Assembly: GCA_019057385.1 (NCBI GenBank)
Contig: JAHQJS010000006.1
Location: 372,001 to 436,000 of the forward strand
Length of the DNA stretch: 64,000 nt
Reading direction: 5' to 3'
Source of the DNA: Candidatus Borrarchaeum weybense
Lineage (GTDB): Archaea; Asgardarchaeota; Sifarchaeia; Borrarchaeales; Borrarchaeaceae
Shown: positions 25,373 to 34,362 of the stretch, piece by piece
Position numbering within the stretch: position 1 is the first letter of the stretch
How the letters are laid out: each line of letters opens with the position of its first letter
Made by a program: the position numbers and the translations under genes
Notes under the pieces: generated by a model
The model's input: the letters and a program-made list of their open reading frames with translations, nothing else
What the model was told of the DNA's origin: nothing
The model's database searches: none

Positions 25373-25441
25373 GAAGAGACTTAAGTACTAATGTTATTCT
25401 TTACTTATATAGGACCTTTTCTATCTGATGGGATGAGTAAC

Positions 25442-26440
25442 TCATCCTAAAATACTTTCTTTATTGAAATCGAAAAAAACAGCTGTCTCCGAATCATATG
25501 TTATTTTGTATTTTTTCGAATCATCTATTTTCCCAATAGTAGATGTTGATAAATCATGTGATTCAAGAAGTTCGATCGCCGCTGAGATATGATTTGGCTT
25601 AATAGTAAGTATATACCCTGTAGAAATGAAAATTTTTGTCCAGTGGTCAAGTGGAACATGTGCAGGTTTATTTCTCTCAATTTGGTTTAGGTTGATAATA
25701 GCACCAACTCTGCTTGCCTCGAAAAGCATGCCAAGTGTTCCTAGAATTCCAGCGTTACTTATATCTTTACAAGCTGATGCAAATCCAGTTTTCCCAATTT
25801 CACAAATAGCTTGCCTATGCCGAAGTACCTCTTCCGATGATTTCATTGAGGTACAATCCCAACCGAAAGTGTATTTTTGTCCAACATGCCCTTTTGTATC
25901 TATAGCTGTAACTATAATATCCCCTGCTCTGGCTCCACTACTTGAAATTCTGTGTTCTCTTCGAACCCTGCCTATTATTCCCGCACTAGCAATATTTCTG
26001 GTGTCATTTGGGTGAGTATGTCCTCCTACAATGGGAACTCTAAATTTTTTAGATCCATCAATTATTCCTCTAACCAAATCATCGCCAATCTGCTTTTGAT
26101 CGTTCTCATATGCCAATATTAAGACCATTGCTAATGGCTTACCCGCCGTTGCATATATGTCATTTACATTTGCCATAACAAGTGAATAACCCGCCATATA
26201 TGGATTGACTTCAATGAATTTTTCCGTAATACTATCCGCATGGAATACTACCTCATATTCTGAGTTCGTATCAAATTCAATGCTTGCACAATCTTCACCT
26301 TTGAATAAAATAACATGAGGTGATTTGAATCCATTGATTTCCAATTCCTTAAGGATCGGTTCGGTATTTTTTTTAGCTTTTATTGCTGGAAATTCTTTCA
26401 ATTCGGCTAAGAATTTGTTGAAATCCATTTTCATTATCAT
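25442..26440 (-). CDS. AIR synthase-related protein (PurM/SelD/HypE-like)
   Basis: About 332 residues with the PurM-like fold: N-terminal ATP-binding GEDCASIEF, VMANVNDIYATAGKPLAM, and the C-terminal KDISNAGILGTLGMLFEAS. The GGHTHPNDTRN loop stands for the phosphate-binding region. It is the subgroup near 'methanogenesis marker 2' and sll0787-type proteins, whose substrates are unknown. No SelD catalytic Cys/Sec is present. ATG 26440 is chosen from three nearby starts (26440, 26434, 26428); all give the same fold. Confidence 0.8.
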   Translation of the reverse strand: MIMKMDFNKFLAELKEFPAIKAKKNTEPILKELEINGFKSPHVILFKGEDCASIEFDTNSEYEVVFHADSITEKFIEVNPYMAGYSLVMANVNDIYATAGKPLAMVLILAYENDQKQIGDDLVRGIIDGSKKFRVPIVGGHTHPNDTRNIASAGIIGRVRREHRISSSGARAGDIIVTAIDTKGHVGQKYTFGWDCTSMKSSEEVLRHRQAICEIGKTGFASACKDISNAGILGTLGMLFEASRVGAIINLNQIERNKPAHVPLDHWTKIFISTGYILTIKPNHISAAIELLESHDLSTSTIGKIDDSKKYKITYDSETAVFFDFNKESILG

Positions 26441-26526
26441 CACACAGAGTTCATAATTAGTATTTAGATACAAGGAAATATAATTGCCAATTCCACTTAA
26501 AATTTCTATAGAAACTCAAAACCAAA

Positions 26527-26568
26527 AACTATAAGTTTCTAAAACTTAACTATTAGTTTCTTAAAGTT
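26527..26568 (+). promoter_or_regulatory. Two 21-bp tandem units with internal dyad symmetry between divergent genes
   Basis: AACTATAAGTTTCTAAAACT(T) at 26527-26547 and AACTATTAGTTTCTTAAAGT(T) at 26548-26568 differ at three of 21 positions. Each contains AAGTTT...AAACTT-like inverted symmetry. They lie 32 bases before the DUF47 gene and 87 bases before the divergent AIR-synthase-like gene. The 21-bp period, two helical turns, would place bound proteins on one DNA face, so an operator is likely. Confidence 0.55.
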
Positions 26569-26599
26569 ATTTTTTGTGATTTGAAGTGAGTGTGAATTT

Positions 26600-27265
26600 A
26601 TGAGTGGTCTTCTTGAATGGTTTAAATCGAGACGTGAATCTGAAGTAATTCGAAAAACTAGGGAACATGCCTTAAAAGTGAATCAAGTTGTTCATGAAAC
26701 ACAAGACTTCATTAAGAAGGCTTTTCAAGGCAAAATTCCCAAAAAAACCCAAAAAAGAACTGAGCAAATTGAGCACGAAGCTGATATTTTACGAAGAGAA
26801 ATCTTCTCAATTTTGACAACTGGAGAGATTAATCCAAATGCAAGGGAAGATCTGATGCACATAGTCAAAAGAATGGACGATGTTGCAAATAATGCTAATG
26901 CAGCGGTAAGAAGAATGGCTTTATTTAATGTGGTAGAATTTCCGGATGAACTCAAAGACTTGATTTCAAAGATGATGTCACATTCAATAGAATGTAGTGA
27001 TATGCTAAAGGAGTGTATTGAAAAACTCGGAATTGAGGCATCAGAAATTTTGCGTCTTACAGACAGGATTGGGGAAATTGAACACGAGGTTGATCTCTTG
27101 AATTCAAATGTTAAAAGCTTCTTAATAAATTCTAACCTCACAATGAACCCGTTTGAAGCGATAGTAGTTCACGAATTTATTGAACGTATTGAAAATATTG
27201 CAGATGCATGTGAGGATACAGCCGACATAGTCAAATTGATGGCTTTGCGAGATGAAGTGAGATAA
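26600..27265 (+). CDS. DUF47/PhoU-like protein (TIGR00153 family)
   Basis: 221 residues, all helical. The conserved pattern includes EHALKVNQVV near residue 20, the IEHEADILRREIF motif (about 59-71) and its C-terminal echo GEIEHEVDLLN, both like the metal-cluster motifs (E-x-x-x-D) of PhoU. Proteins of this family regulate PitA-type phosphate carriers, though no such gene is adjacent. GAAGTGAGTG upstream of the ATG serves as weak ribosome site. Tandem dyad units upstream may control it, which fits a phosphate-responsive promoter. Confidence 0.88.
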   Translation: MSGLLEWFKSRRESEVIRKTREHALKVNQVVHETQDFIKKAFQGKIPKKTQKRTEQIEHEADILRREIFSILTTGEINPNAREDLMHIVKRMDDVANNANAAVRRMALFNVVEFPDELKDLISKMMSHSIECSDMLKECIEKLGIEASEILRLTDRIGEIEHEVDLLNSNVKSFLINSNLTMNPFEAIVVHEFIERIENIADACEDTADIVKLMALRDEVR

Positions 27266-27337
27266 CTAATCCTATGTCGTCTAACTTATAATGTAGCAAA
27301 TTTGTTGCTTTGAAGTCAAAATCATTTAACAAGGTAT

Positions 27338-28447
27338 TTATTCTAGTTCTAAAGCCTTACCCAGTCCTTCTTCTGGATAATCAAAAATAAGAGTTTCTCT
27401 TGGATGAAAATATATAGTTACTCGGTCACCTTCTTTGAACCATTCGCGTGTTGCTTTTTCTTTGACTATTACCCTCTCTTTTTTTTCAAGGTTAACTTCG
27501 TATCTATTCGTACCGCTAATGAATTTTGAACTTTCAATTTCTCCGTGAAAATGATTTGGCTTATCCATGTTTATCTTTTGATAAATTTGAATATCTTCGG
27601 CTCTTATGCCAAGAACAATTCGGGAATTTTCAGCTTTGGATGTCTTGTTAGTTTCTGCTCTTAAGCCATTATCAAGTTCCATTAGTGCCGAATTCTTCTC
27701 TACTTTTTTAATTTTGCCTGCAAAGAAATTAGTATCACTGAGAAAATTTGCAACAAAAATACTTTGTGGATTCTCATATACTTCAGCTGGTGTACCAATT
27801 TGGATAAGAGTTCCTTCTCTTAAGATAGCAATTCTATCTGCTATTAGAAAGGCTTCAGTAATATCATTAGTCGCGTGGATTGCGGTTATCTTTAAATCTT
27901 TTACAATCTTTCGGAGTTCCTTACGTAATGCCATTCTTATTCTTGCATCCAATGCACCAAGTGGTTCATCCAAAAGAAGTAACTTTGCTCCACTCATCAA
28001 TGTACGTGCTAATGCCACTCTTTGTTTCATTCCACCGCTTAGTTCTTTTGGAAGTGCACCTCCTCTTCCAATAAGTACCATAAGTTCTAACATTTCTCGG
28101 GCACTTTTTTTAGATTCATCTAAACTCTCTCCTTTAACTCTAGGGGAATATATCAAATTATCGACGACATCTAGATGAGGAAATAATGCATATCGCGCAA
28201 AAACAAAACCTATGTTTCGGTTTTCTGTAGTTATATTATTTACACTTAAATTATCGATAGAGATCTCGCCGCCCTTATCGGGTTGGATTAAACCAGCAAT
28301 TAATTTGAGGGTAGTGGTTTTACCACTACCGGTGGGACCCAGCAGTATAAGGTATTCGCCGTTGTTGATTGTTAAATTAAGATCATTTAATGCAACAAGG
28401 CTCTCATATTTTTTTGTAACATGCATTAGTTCAACTTTAGGTGACAT
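27338..28447 (-). CDS. ABC importer ATPase with degenerate Q- and H-loops
   Basis: 369 residues: nucleotide-binding domain (1-235) plus TOBE-type regulatory domain. Walker A GPTGSGKTT (37-45), signature LSGGMKQR (136-143) and Walker B LLLLDEPLGALD (156-167) are standard. The Q-loop glutamine is replaced by alanine (FARYALFP, Ala84) and the H-loop histidine by asparagine (ATND, Asn194). On its own it should not hydrolyse ATP well. Last gene of the four-gene ABC operon (24 bases after its partner ATPase). It should pair with the 28472 ATPase. Confidence 0.88.
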   Translation of the reverse strand: MSPKVELMHVTKKYESLVALNDLNLTINNGEYLILLGPTGSGKTTTLKLIAGLIQPDKGGEISIDNLSVNNITTENRNIGFVFARYALFPHLDVVDNLIYSPRVKGESLDESKKSAREMLELMVLIGRGGALPKELSGGMKQRVALARTLMSGAKLLLLDEPLGALDARIRMALRKELRKIVKDLKITAIHATNDITEAFLIADRIAILREGTLIQIGTPAEVYENPQSIFVANFLSDTNFFAGKIKKVEKNSALMELDNGLRAETNKTSKAENSRIVLGIRAEDIQIYQKINMDKPNHFHGEIESSKFISGTNRYEVNLEKKERVIVKEKATREWFKEGDRVTIYFHPRETLIFDYPEEGLGKALELE

Positions 28448-28471
28448 TCGTAATTCAACCTCTATATTTGA

Positions 28472-29593
28472 CTATTCTAAAGATAAATGAGGTGCAAGTC
28501 CATCGCTTGGATATCGGAAAACAACAGCCAATGAGGTATCCATTCGAACCGTTACAATATCTTCAATGTTAAAGGACGGTGGAGCACGAGCAAATTCCTT
28601 TACCCCTATTGTCTCCCCTGCATCCAGTTTTACTTCATATGAGTGCCTATCTCCTAGAAATCTATACCCAATTATCTTTCCCGGGATGAAATTGAGAGCG
28701 CCAAGTCTTTCAATAGAATATATTTTCAGTAATTCTTGACGAATGCTTATAACGACACGCTTACCCCGTTTTATTGCCTTTTCATTGGTTCTAAGTATGG
28801 ATCCGTCGCGTAATCGTATTTCTGATCCTATTTCAGTAACATTTGAAACTACACCTTCAATAAAATTTGACTCGCCAAGGAAATTTGCTACGAAAATGTC
28901 ATTCGGCGTGTAGTAAAGTTCTGTAGGTTCGCCTATCTGAACGATTCTTCCTTTTCTCATAACAATTATTCTATCAGCAATGGCCATAGCTTCTAACTGA
29001 TCATGTGTTACATGAATTGCTGTTAATTTGTTCTTTTTTACAATCTTGCGCAGTTCGTGCTGGAAAATGGCTTTCACTTTTGGATCTAGAGCCCCTAGAG
29101 CTTCATCAAATAGCATAAGTTTAGCGCCAGTAGCTAAAGCTCTTGCGACCCCAACACGTTGCAATTCAGGCGTGTTCAGTTCATCAGGAAAATTTTCAAC
29201 CTTATCTGCCAGTTTTGTAGTATCTAATGCCTCCCAAACGCGTTTCTCAATTTCAATTTCGTCTAATCCTCTCAATTTAGGACCATAACCTACATTATCC
29301 CACACGTCCCAAAATGGAAAAATCTCAAAATGCTGGAAAACGAAGCCTATATCGCGGTTACCGGCTGGAGCAAATGTTACGTCTTTTCCATCTATAATGA
29401 CTTCACCTTCAGTAGGTTGTGTCAGACCAGCAATGATTCGTAAAGTCGTTGTTTTACCGCAACCGCTTGGACCTAGTAAGGTAACGTATTCTCCATTACG
29501 AACTGTCAAATTAACTGAATCGACAGCGATGACCTTATCATAGTGTTTTGAGATATTGCTTAATTTTACCTCTGGCATTTTTACGCTTTCCAT
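28472..29593 (-). CDS. ABC importer ATPase with degenerate signature motif
   Basis: 373 residues, NBD plus TOBE-type domain. Walker A GPSGCGKTT, Q-loop Gln87 (FQHFEIFP), Walker B LMLFDEALGALD with Glu164, and H-loop His197 (VTHD) are all present. The signature LSGGQ is replaced by LNTPEL (139-144). Its partner (27338) has a good signature but poor Q- and H-loops. In the heterodimer one composite site would be complete and the other not. Twelve bases after the permease gene. Confidence 0.88.
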   Translation of the reverse strand: MESVKMPEVKLSNISKHYDKVIAVDSVNLTVRNGEYVTLLGPSGCGKTTTLRIIAGLTQPTEGEVIIDGKDVTFAPAGNRDIGFVFQHFEIFPFWDVWDNVGYGPKLRGLDEIEIEKRVWEALDTTKLADKVENFPDELNTPELQRVGVARALATGAKLMLFDEALGALDPKVKAIFQHELRKIVKKNKLTAIHVTHDQLEAMAIADRIIVMRKGRIVQIGEPTELYYTPNDIFVANFLGESNFIEGVVSNVTEIGSEIRLRDGSILRTNEKAIKRGKRVVISIRQELLKIYSIERLGALNFIPGKIIGYRFLGDRHSYEVKLDAGETIGVKEFARAPPSFNIEDIVTVRMDTSLAVVFRYPSDGLAPHLSLE

Positions 29594-29605
29594 GATTTTC
29601 TAAAT

Positions 29606-31303
29606 TCATTTCCATTCTTCTGCTGACCTGCTAATATAGCGTAATATCAACAAAAGCGTCAAAGAGATACATATCAAAATAATAGATGCGAAAGCTGCTG
29701 CAGGAAGAGCCAAAGATTCCACTAAATCCACAATATACACAGGAACCGTTCTTGATAAACCCATTACTACGATTGTAGCGCCGGTTTCTCCAAGTGATCG
29801 TGTGAATACCATGATTGCACCTGCAAGAATGCCACGTCCTGTCAATCTCAGGGAGACTGTTCGAAATGTCGTCAGATCAGATGCGCCGAGCGTTCTTGCG
29901 ACTTCTTCGTACCCTGGATCGATCCCTTCTATGACTGCTATAACAGGACGGATGAAATACGGATATGTAAAGATTATATGAACCATTAGAATAAGCCAAA
30001 AACCTGGATTAATCATACCTCTCCAAAAGAGGAACGCTGAAAAACCAATTGCAGAAGATGGAACTGCAAGTGGAATGTCAATCATTGCGTCAAGTATACC
30101 ATTAATTTTGCCCCATTTTCTTCGGACTAAAATAAATGCCATGGGTAGCCCAAATCCCAAATTTATTAACGTTGCCAGCGTTGCAACTTGTAAGCTGGTG
30201 ACAAGAGAAATGAACAACCATGCCCATTTCAAATCAGGAGCCAAAAACACTTGATAAAATACGCCTGATTCAAAACGTCCAGTTGCGGGGGAGCCACTCC
30301 ACCATAATGCCACATATTGAAAGGTAAAGAGGCTAGGCAGAAGAATAATGACTAAAAAAATTGCTATTGTCAAAGAGTTTCTAAACCTTCGTTGCCACAT
30401 TCCACTTAAAAACTGTTCAGGGCGTGGCCATACTTTCTCTATTGGAAATCCAACCTTTCGTGCCATGATTCTAACTAAAACTAACATAATAACTGCAATA
30501 GTTACAAGTACCATCGATAGAAACGCGGTTGCTGGAATTAATAATAACTTTCTCCAGGAAACTATGAGTATCGGTGCTGTTTCATATACCCCTGCTACGA
30601 TTAACGTGGCACCTGTTTCACCTAGACTTCTGGTAAATGAAAGAATTGCGCCTGCAATAAGACCTTCTTTCATTAAAGGCATACTTATTGTTCGCCACGT
30701 GGTGAATCCCGAAGCACCCAAGGTTTTTGCTGCATCCTCATAGGTTTTATCGATTCCTAATATAACCGCTTTTAGAGATCTGACGATATATGGGTAGGTA
30801 AAAGCAATATGAGCTAAAATGATCAAAAGTGGGCCACGGGATAAAAGACCCGTTTCTAAGCCTAAAAGCACCGAAATCCCGCTACGGCTACCCCAAAACA
30901 AGAATATGCTAAAGCCAAGTGCTGCAGTTGGAACTGCCATTGGCAGATCCACTAATGTATCCAAGATTTCTTTTCCTTTAAACTTATATCGGGAAATAAG
31001 GATGGCCATTGGCAATCCGATTATTATATTAATAACTGTCGCAATGGACGCAATCTGAAAACTTCTAATTAATGCTGTTCTCATAATCTGCCATCGAATG
31101 TCGCCAGCTATTGGGTCGTTGAAAACTGTTGTGACGACCTCATTCCAACCAAGAAATACTGCTGAAAAAACAAAAATCGTTGGACCTAGGATAATCACAA
31201 AGAAAAAGGCAAGTGTTACTCCCTCGGCGCCTAGGCGACACCATCGGTTCGACAATCGATGTTCCAATGTTCTAATTCTTTCACTGAGCGAAGAGGTCGC
31301 CAT
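29606..31303 (-). CDS. ABC importer permease, two fused halves
   Basis: 565 residues with about 12 hydrophobic segments in two homologous halves. Each half bears an EAA cytoplasmic loop for the ATPases: EDAAKTLGASGFTTW (first half) and EEVARTLGASDLTTF (second). Fused type I permeases of this layout occur for iron (FbpB/ThiP group) and molybdate/tungstate-like transporters. The two halves can bind two different ATPases, as found here. The stop is followed at 12 bases by the ATPase gene, and the binding protein gene ends two bases upstream. Confidence 0.88.
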   Translation of the reverse strand: MATSSLSERIRTLEHRLSNRWCRLGAEGVTLAFFFVIILGPTIFVFSAVFLGWNEVVTTVFNDPIAGDIRWQIMRTALIRSFQIASIATVINIIIGLPMAILISRYKFKGKEILDTLVDLPMAVPTAALGFSIFLFWGSRSGISVLLGLETGLLSRGPLLIILAHIAFTYPYIVRSLKAVILGIDKTYEDAAKTLGASGFTTWRTISMPLMKEGLIAGAILSFTRSLGETGATLIVAGVYETAPILIVSWRKLLLIPATAFLSMVLVTIAVIMLVLVRIMARKVGFPIEKVWPRPEQFLSGMWQRRFRNSLTIAIFLVIILLPSLFTFQYVALWWSGSPATGRFESGVFYQVFLAPDLKWAWLFISLVTSLQVATLATLINLGFGLPMAFILVRRKWGKINGILDAMIDIPLAVPSSAIGFSAFLFWRGMINPGFWLILMVHIIFTYPYFIRPVIAVIEGIDPGYEEVARTLGASDLTTFRTVSLRLTGRGILAGAIMVFTRSLGETGATIVVMGLSRTVPVYIVDLVESLALPAAAFASIILICISLTLLLILRYISRSAEEWK

Positions 31304-31305
31304 TT

Positions 31306-32442
31306 TTAAGCTCCTTTTGCTTTAGAGACTTCCCATAGATCATTAATGCGAAGAAGCACTTCTCCCTGTGGAGAGGAATGCAAAGGTATAGTCAAGGTAG
31401 ACTCAACTCCATTTTGTGAGTTGAAAACGTCAGATGGCACTTCAGGCGTGCTGAATAATCTAAACCCATGTTCAGGTGCCAATTCCAAAATTTCTTCAGA
31501 TTGTAGAAATCTAAAAAACTCTCCTGCAGCCCATCTTTGCCTATCGCTTACCCACGGGGCGTTTAGAATACAAAAAGGATGATCTGAAAGTAATACTCCT
31601 TCTTCGGGATAAATGGCTTTCAAATTCTGGTTCCAAACGGCTTGCGGATCTCCAGCTAAATTCTTTTCAATAATTAGGTTCTCATAAACGACGAAAACAT
31701 TTAATCCGTTAGGACCTGTTTCAGTAGCTTGGTCAATGAGAAAACCTGTGCTTTCTCCGTAGTAAACAGCTTTTGCTTCAAGTTCTGTCATCCATTGTTT
31801 TACTGAAGCATCTTTTAAGTCGTCTAATGACAATTCCGCTGGATTCTTTGAGGCTGCAACAGCTGCTTCTAGAATGACCGCCATGAAACCTGAATTACTT
31901 AACTGCGGGTTTGTATGCGCAAATAAAAGTTCGCTATCCGGAAGTATCGCTAAGTCGTGAAGGCTTTGGAATCCTGTTATTCCTTGTGTCTTCGCATAAT
32001 TTTCCCAAGTACCAATTATTATCGGAGAATAAATAAACGTCTCCCATTCGGTAACAAGAGTTTCACTTGTACCTCGCTCTTCAGCCCACATTAAATTCGC
32101 TAATGGAATCCATACAGTAGACGCTGGGCTCCAAATAGTAGGTTTTATTCCACCTGTGATCACACTGACCATTGATTCACGGGAGCCAAGTGGTCGAAAG
32201 AAAACATCAATTTGCACCTCAGGGAATTCTTCTTCCCACCATTCTTCAAACAAAGGAGCGACCTCTTCAATCCAACCGCGCTTTTCAGAACCATACACCA
32301 TTTCAAGCCTAATGGTTTCGCCACCGACCTGAGATACCACAAGACCATAGAAATACCCAATGAGGGCACCAATTAGAATTCCTATTAAGAATATGACTAA
32401 TATTAATGTCCACGGTCTTTTTTGTCGTCTGATTGGTCTCAT
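31306..32442 (-). CDS. ABC importer substrate-binding protein, membrane-anchored
   Basis: 378 residues. RRQKRPW then hydrophobic ILVIFLIGILIGALIGYFYG forms an N-terminal anchor without a lipobox cysteine, so the domain is held outside by an uncleaved helix. The rest resembles periplasmic binding protein type 2 folds (LEMVYGSEKRGWIEEVAPLF, then PTIWSPASTVWIPLAN, later LSDHPFCILNAPWV). This is the tungstate/molybdate/iron class with family-1 solute-binding characters. First gene of the operon. Ligand is unknown. Confidence 0.85.
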   Translation of the reverse strand: MRPIRRQKRPWTLILVIFLIGILIGALIGYFYGLVVSQVGGETIRLEMVYGSEKRGWIEEVAPLFEEWWEEEFPEVQIDVFFRPLGSRESMVSVITGGIKPTIWSPASTVWIPLANLMWAEERGTSETLVTEWETFIYSPIIIGTWENYAKTQGITGFQSLHDLAILPDSELLFAHTNPQLSNSGFMAVILEAAVAASKNPAELSLDDLKDASVKQWMTELEAKAVYYGESTGFLIDQATETGPNGLNVFVVYENLIIEKNLAGDPQAVWNQNLKAIYPEEGVLLSDHPFCILNAPWVSDRQRWAAGEFFRFLQSEEILELAPEHGFRLFSTPEVPSDVFNSQNGVESTLTIPLHSSPQGEVLLRINDLWEVSKAKGA

Positions 32443-32642
32443 TTGGTCTTTAATTTCAATGCCCCCAGACCTATAACTCTAAACTATGCGATCAAACATT
32501 CACAACAATGCAATTTAAAATTGTTTCGTAATTGTTTGTTAAAAAGCATTTGCTTAATAAAAAACAGTTTTATAACTTGCAATCTAATAGAGTGCAATTA
32601 GAATTCATCGAATCAAAAATTTTCAGTAAAAGGTGTTTAAGA

Positions 32643-33218
32643 TTGACCACAACATTGGCTATTGTTTGTAATGGTGGTCTTGTTATCGGATCAGAATCTC
32701 AGGCAACAATGGGATTCTTTGTCGCGAGCAATACGGCCACAAAAATCTACAAAATTACTGATTATATTGCTATAACTATTTCAGGTGGTGTAGCTGACGC
32801 CCAGAAGATTGTAGATCAAATTCGTGCGATGGCACAACTATGTATTTTGGATTGGAGAAGACAGCCAACTGTACGTTCAATGGCTAAACTTACATCAAAA
32901 GTATTGGGACAGAACCGAATGTTGCCATATTATGTATCCCTAATAATTGGAGGAGTAGATCAAGAAGGTGCGCATATATTTACTCTTGGAGGGCTTGGTA
33001 GCATTCTTGAGGAGAAGAAATTCGCATCAACAGGATCCGGTTCGCCTATGGCCTATGGAGTATTAGAAAGCGAATATAAGGATAACCTCAGCATCGACGA
33101 AGGCGTAGAATTAATCAAAAGAGCAATTACATCCGCTCGTAAGAGGGATGCTGGATCAGGTGGAGAGTTTCAAATCGTTACGATAACAGCTGATAAAGGC
33201 GTTGAATTTGTAAATTAG
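32643..33218 (+). CDS. psmB: Proteasome beta subunit (20S) with Glu at position 17
   Basis: About 192 residues. From the TTG at 32643 the protein reads (M)TTTLAIVCNGGLVIGSE, so removing the initiator gives the catalytic Thr1. AGGTG at 32631-32635 is well spaced. Lys33 (TKIYKI) and the GSGS motif near the end (STGSGSPMAYGVLE) are present. Position 17 is Glu (GSESQATMG) where archaeal beta subunits have Asp17. A longer frame begins at TTG 32532 but would add an unusual propeptide. No alpha subunit or PAN is adjacent; PAC2 lies 25 kb away. Confidence 0.88.
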   Translation: MTTTLAIVCNGGLVIGSESQATMGFFVASNTATKIYKITDYIAITISGGVADAQKIVDQIRAMAQLCILDWRRQPTVRSMAKLTSKVLGQNRMLPYYVSLIIGGVDQEGAHIFTLGGLGSILEEKKFASTGSGSPMAYGVLESEYKDNLSIDEGVELIKRAITSARKRDAGSGGEFQIVTITADKGVEFVN

Positions 33219-33354
33219 GTTTTTATTGAATGTTATGACTCGGAGAGGAATCTATCTAAAAACTATATTTTTTCTTTGAAGTTGAAAAAAAGAAAGTATG
33301 GTACCCTCCCTAAAGAAGAAATCTTCAGGAGAGACCTGTCTTTTATTTAAGAAG

Positions 33355-33816
33355 TTAATCTCCCGATAAAAGACTTTTCATTATTTTCTCGATTGGATCT
33401 CTTCCGACCGCACCAATAGCTTGCTTCACTGGTGATCCGTTTTTAAAGAATATAAAAGTTGGAATCGCAGAAACTGAGAATTGTCTCGCTATTGCAGGTT
33501 CCTCATCACAATTAAGTTTACCAAAAACAAATTTTCCTGCATAGTCCTTTGCTAGTGCATCGATAATCGGTTCCATAGTTTTGCACGGTGGGCACCAGCT
33601 GGCCCAAAAATCCACTAAAACAGGCATATTTGAATTAATAATCTCATTAAAATTGCCAGAGTCTGCTTTAATTACATCTCCTGTCATTTTCGCATCTACA
33701 CTCCCTTTCGTTTTCATTAGTTCAGCCATTCTCTTTTTACGAAGTTCTTGTAACTCTTCATCGTCTTCCATAGCGTACAGATCCATTATGTTGTCTTTCT
33801 TAAAGTAAACCATCAA
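33355..33816 (-). CDS. trxA: Thioredoxin
   Basis: 153 residues. The active site is FWASWCPPCKTMEPI, CPPC rather than the usual CGPC. ISAIPTFIFFKNG supplies the cis-proline loop and the GAVGRDP end is typical. An extra N-terminal helix (EDDEELQELRKKRMAEL) of about 45 residues precedes the fold; such charged helices occur on some archaeal thioredoxins and may target partners. Several starts are possible among MMVYF, MDLYA and MEDDE. Confidence 0.88.
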   Translation of the reverse strand: MMVYFKKDNIMDLYAMEDDEELQELRKKRMAELMKTKGSVDAKMTGDVIKADSGNFNEIINSNMPVLVDFWASWCPPCKTMEPIIDALAKDYAGKFVFGKLNCDEEPAIARQFSVSAIPTFIFFKNGSPVKQAIGAVGRDPIEKIMKSLLSGD

Positions 33817-34054
33817 AAACGAATGTAGTAATCAGTTAAATGAGTTAGATGAATGTTTTCACCTGATTTTCATTATAAAGCTTTTGCACATGGCATTGTT
33901 TACTATAAAAAAGATAAGAAATCATGCAATCTGACTAAGTTAAATTGAAAGTACGCGCTTATTTAGAATATTAAAAAATTTAAAGGAAAATGAATTACTG
34001 AGAATTACTAAGGTCTCCTTAGCTTCCCATTACAGCATTATGGTTGTTCTGTGT

Positions 34055-34192
34055 CTATTCAGAAGGTTCCTTTTTGGATTTTTCAGCCAGATGTTTTTCT
34101 AACATATCTTTTACTTCATCTTCAGTCTTTGTTTTGTCCAAGATTTCCTTTTTTAACTCATCAGACATCTTTTTGGGTTCATCATCAGCCAT
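34055..34192 (-). CDS. Small acidic/basic hypothetical protein, 45 residues
   Basis: ATG 34192 after a GAGGTTG site, 46 codons to TAG at 34055-34057. The peptide is almost entirely charged and helical: MADDEPKKMSDELKKEI then KTKTEDEVKDMLEKHL. Archaeal genomes hold many such small charged proteins, often nucleic-acid- or protein-binding. It sits between thioredoxin and the membrane protein. Codon phase and ribosome site support coding, but no family is known to me. Confidence 0.6.
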   Translation of the reverse strand: MADDEPKKMSDELKKEILDKTKTEDEVKDMLEKHLAEKSKKEPSE

Positions 34193-34362
34193 ATTTCAAC
34201 CTCACGAGCATTCTTGAGTAATCCCTCCACTGGGGTCTTATATTTTTTTCGAGAATTTTGTGCGCAGAATTTTATAACGCAAGGTGTGTCAAAATTTAGA
34301 AGCTTTTAATAATGTTTAAGTTCCTCTTCTTGTTGCATCTATGATTTGTTAAGAATTTGTAT

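Noticed and set aside
25442..26440. Selenophosphate synthase (SelD)
   Set aside because: The fold is PurM-like but the catalytic Cys/Sec with Lys at the N-terminus of SelD is absent.
27606..28178. Open frame on the plus strand opposite the ABC ATPase (190 codons)
   Set aside because: Ser/Ile-rich antisense shadow of a clear ATPase gene.
33294..33345. Hairpin-like AGAAGAAATCTTC after the proteasome gene as a regulatory RNA
   Set aside because: Short palindrome in a T-rich gene end; a terminator is the simpler reading and no more can be supported.
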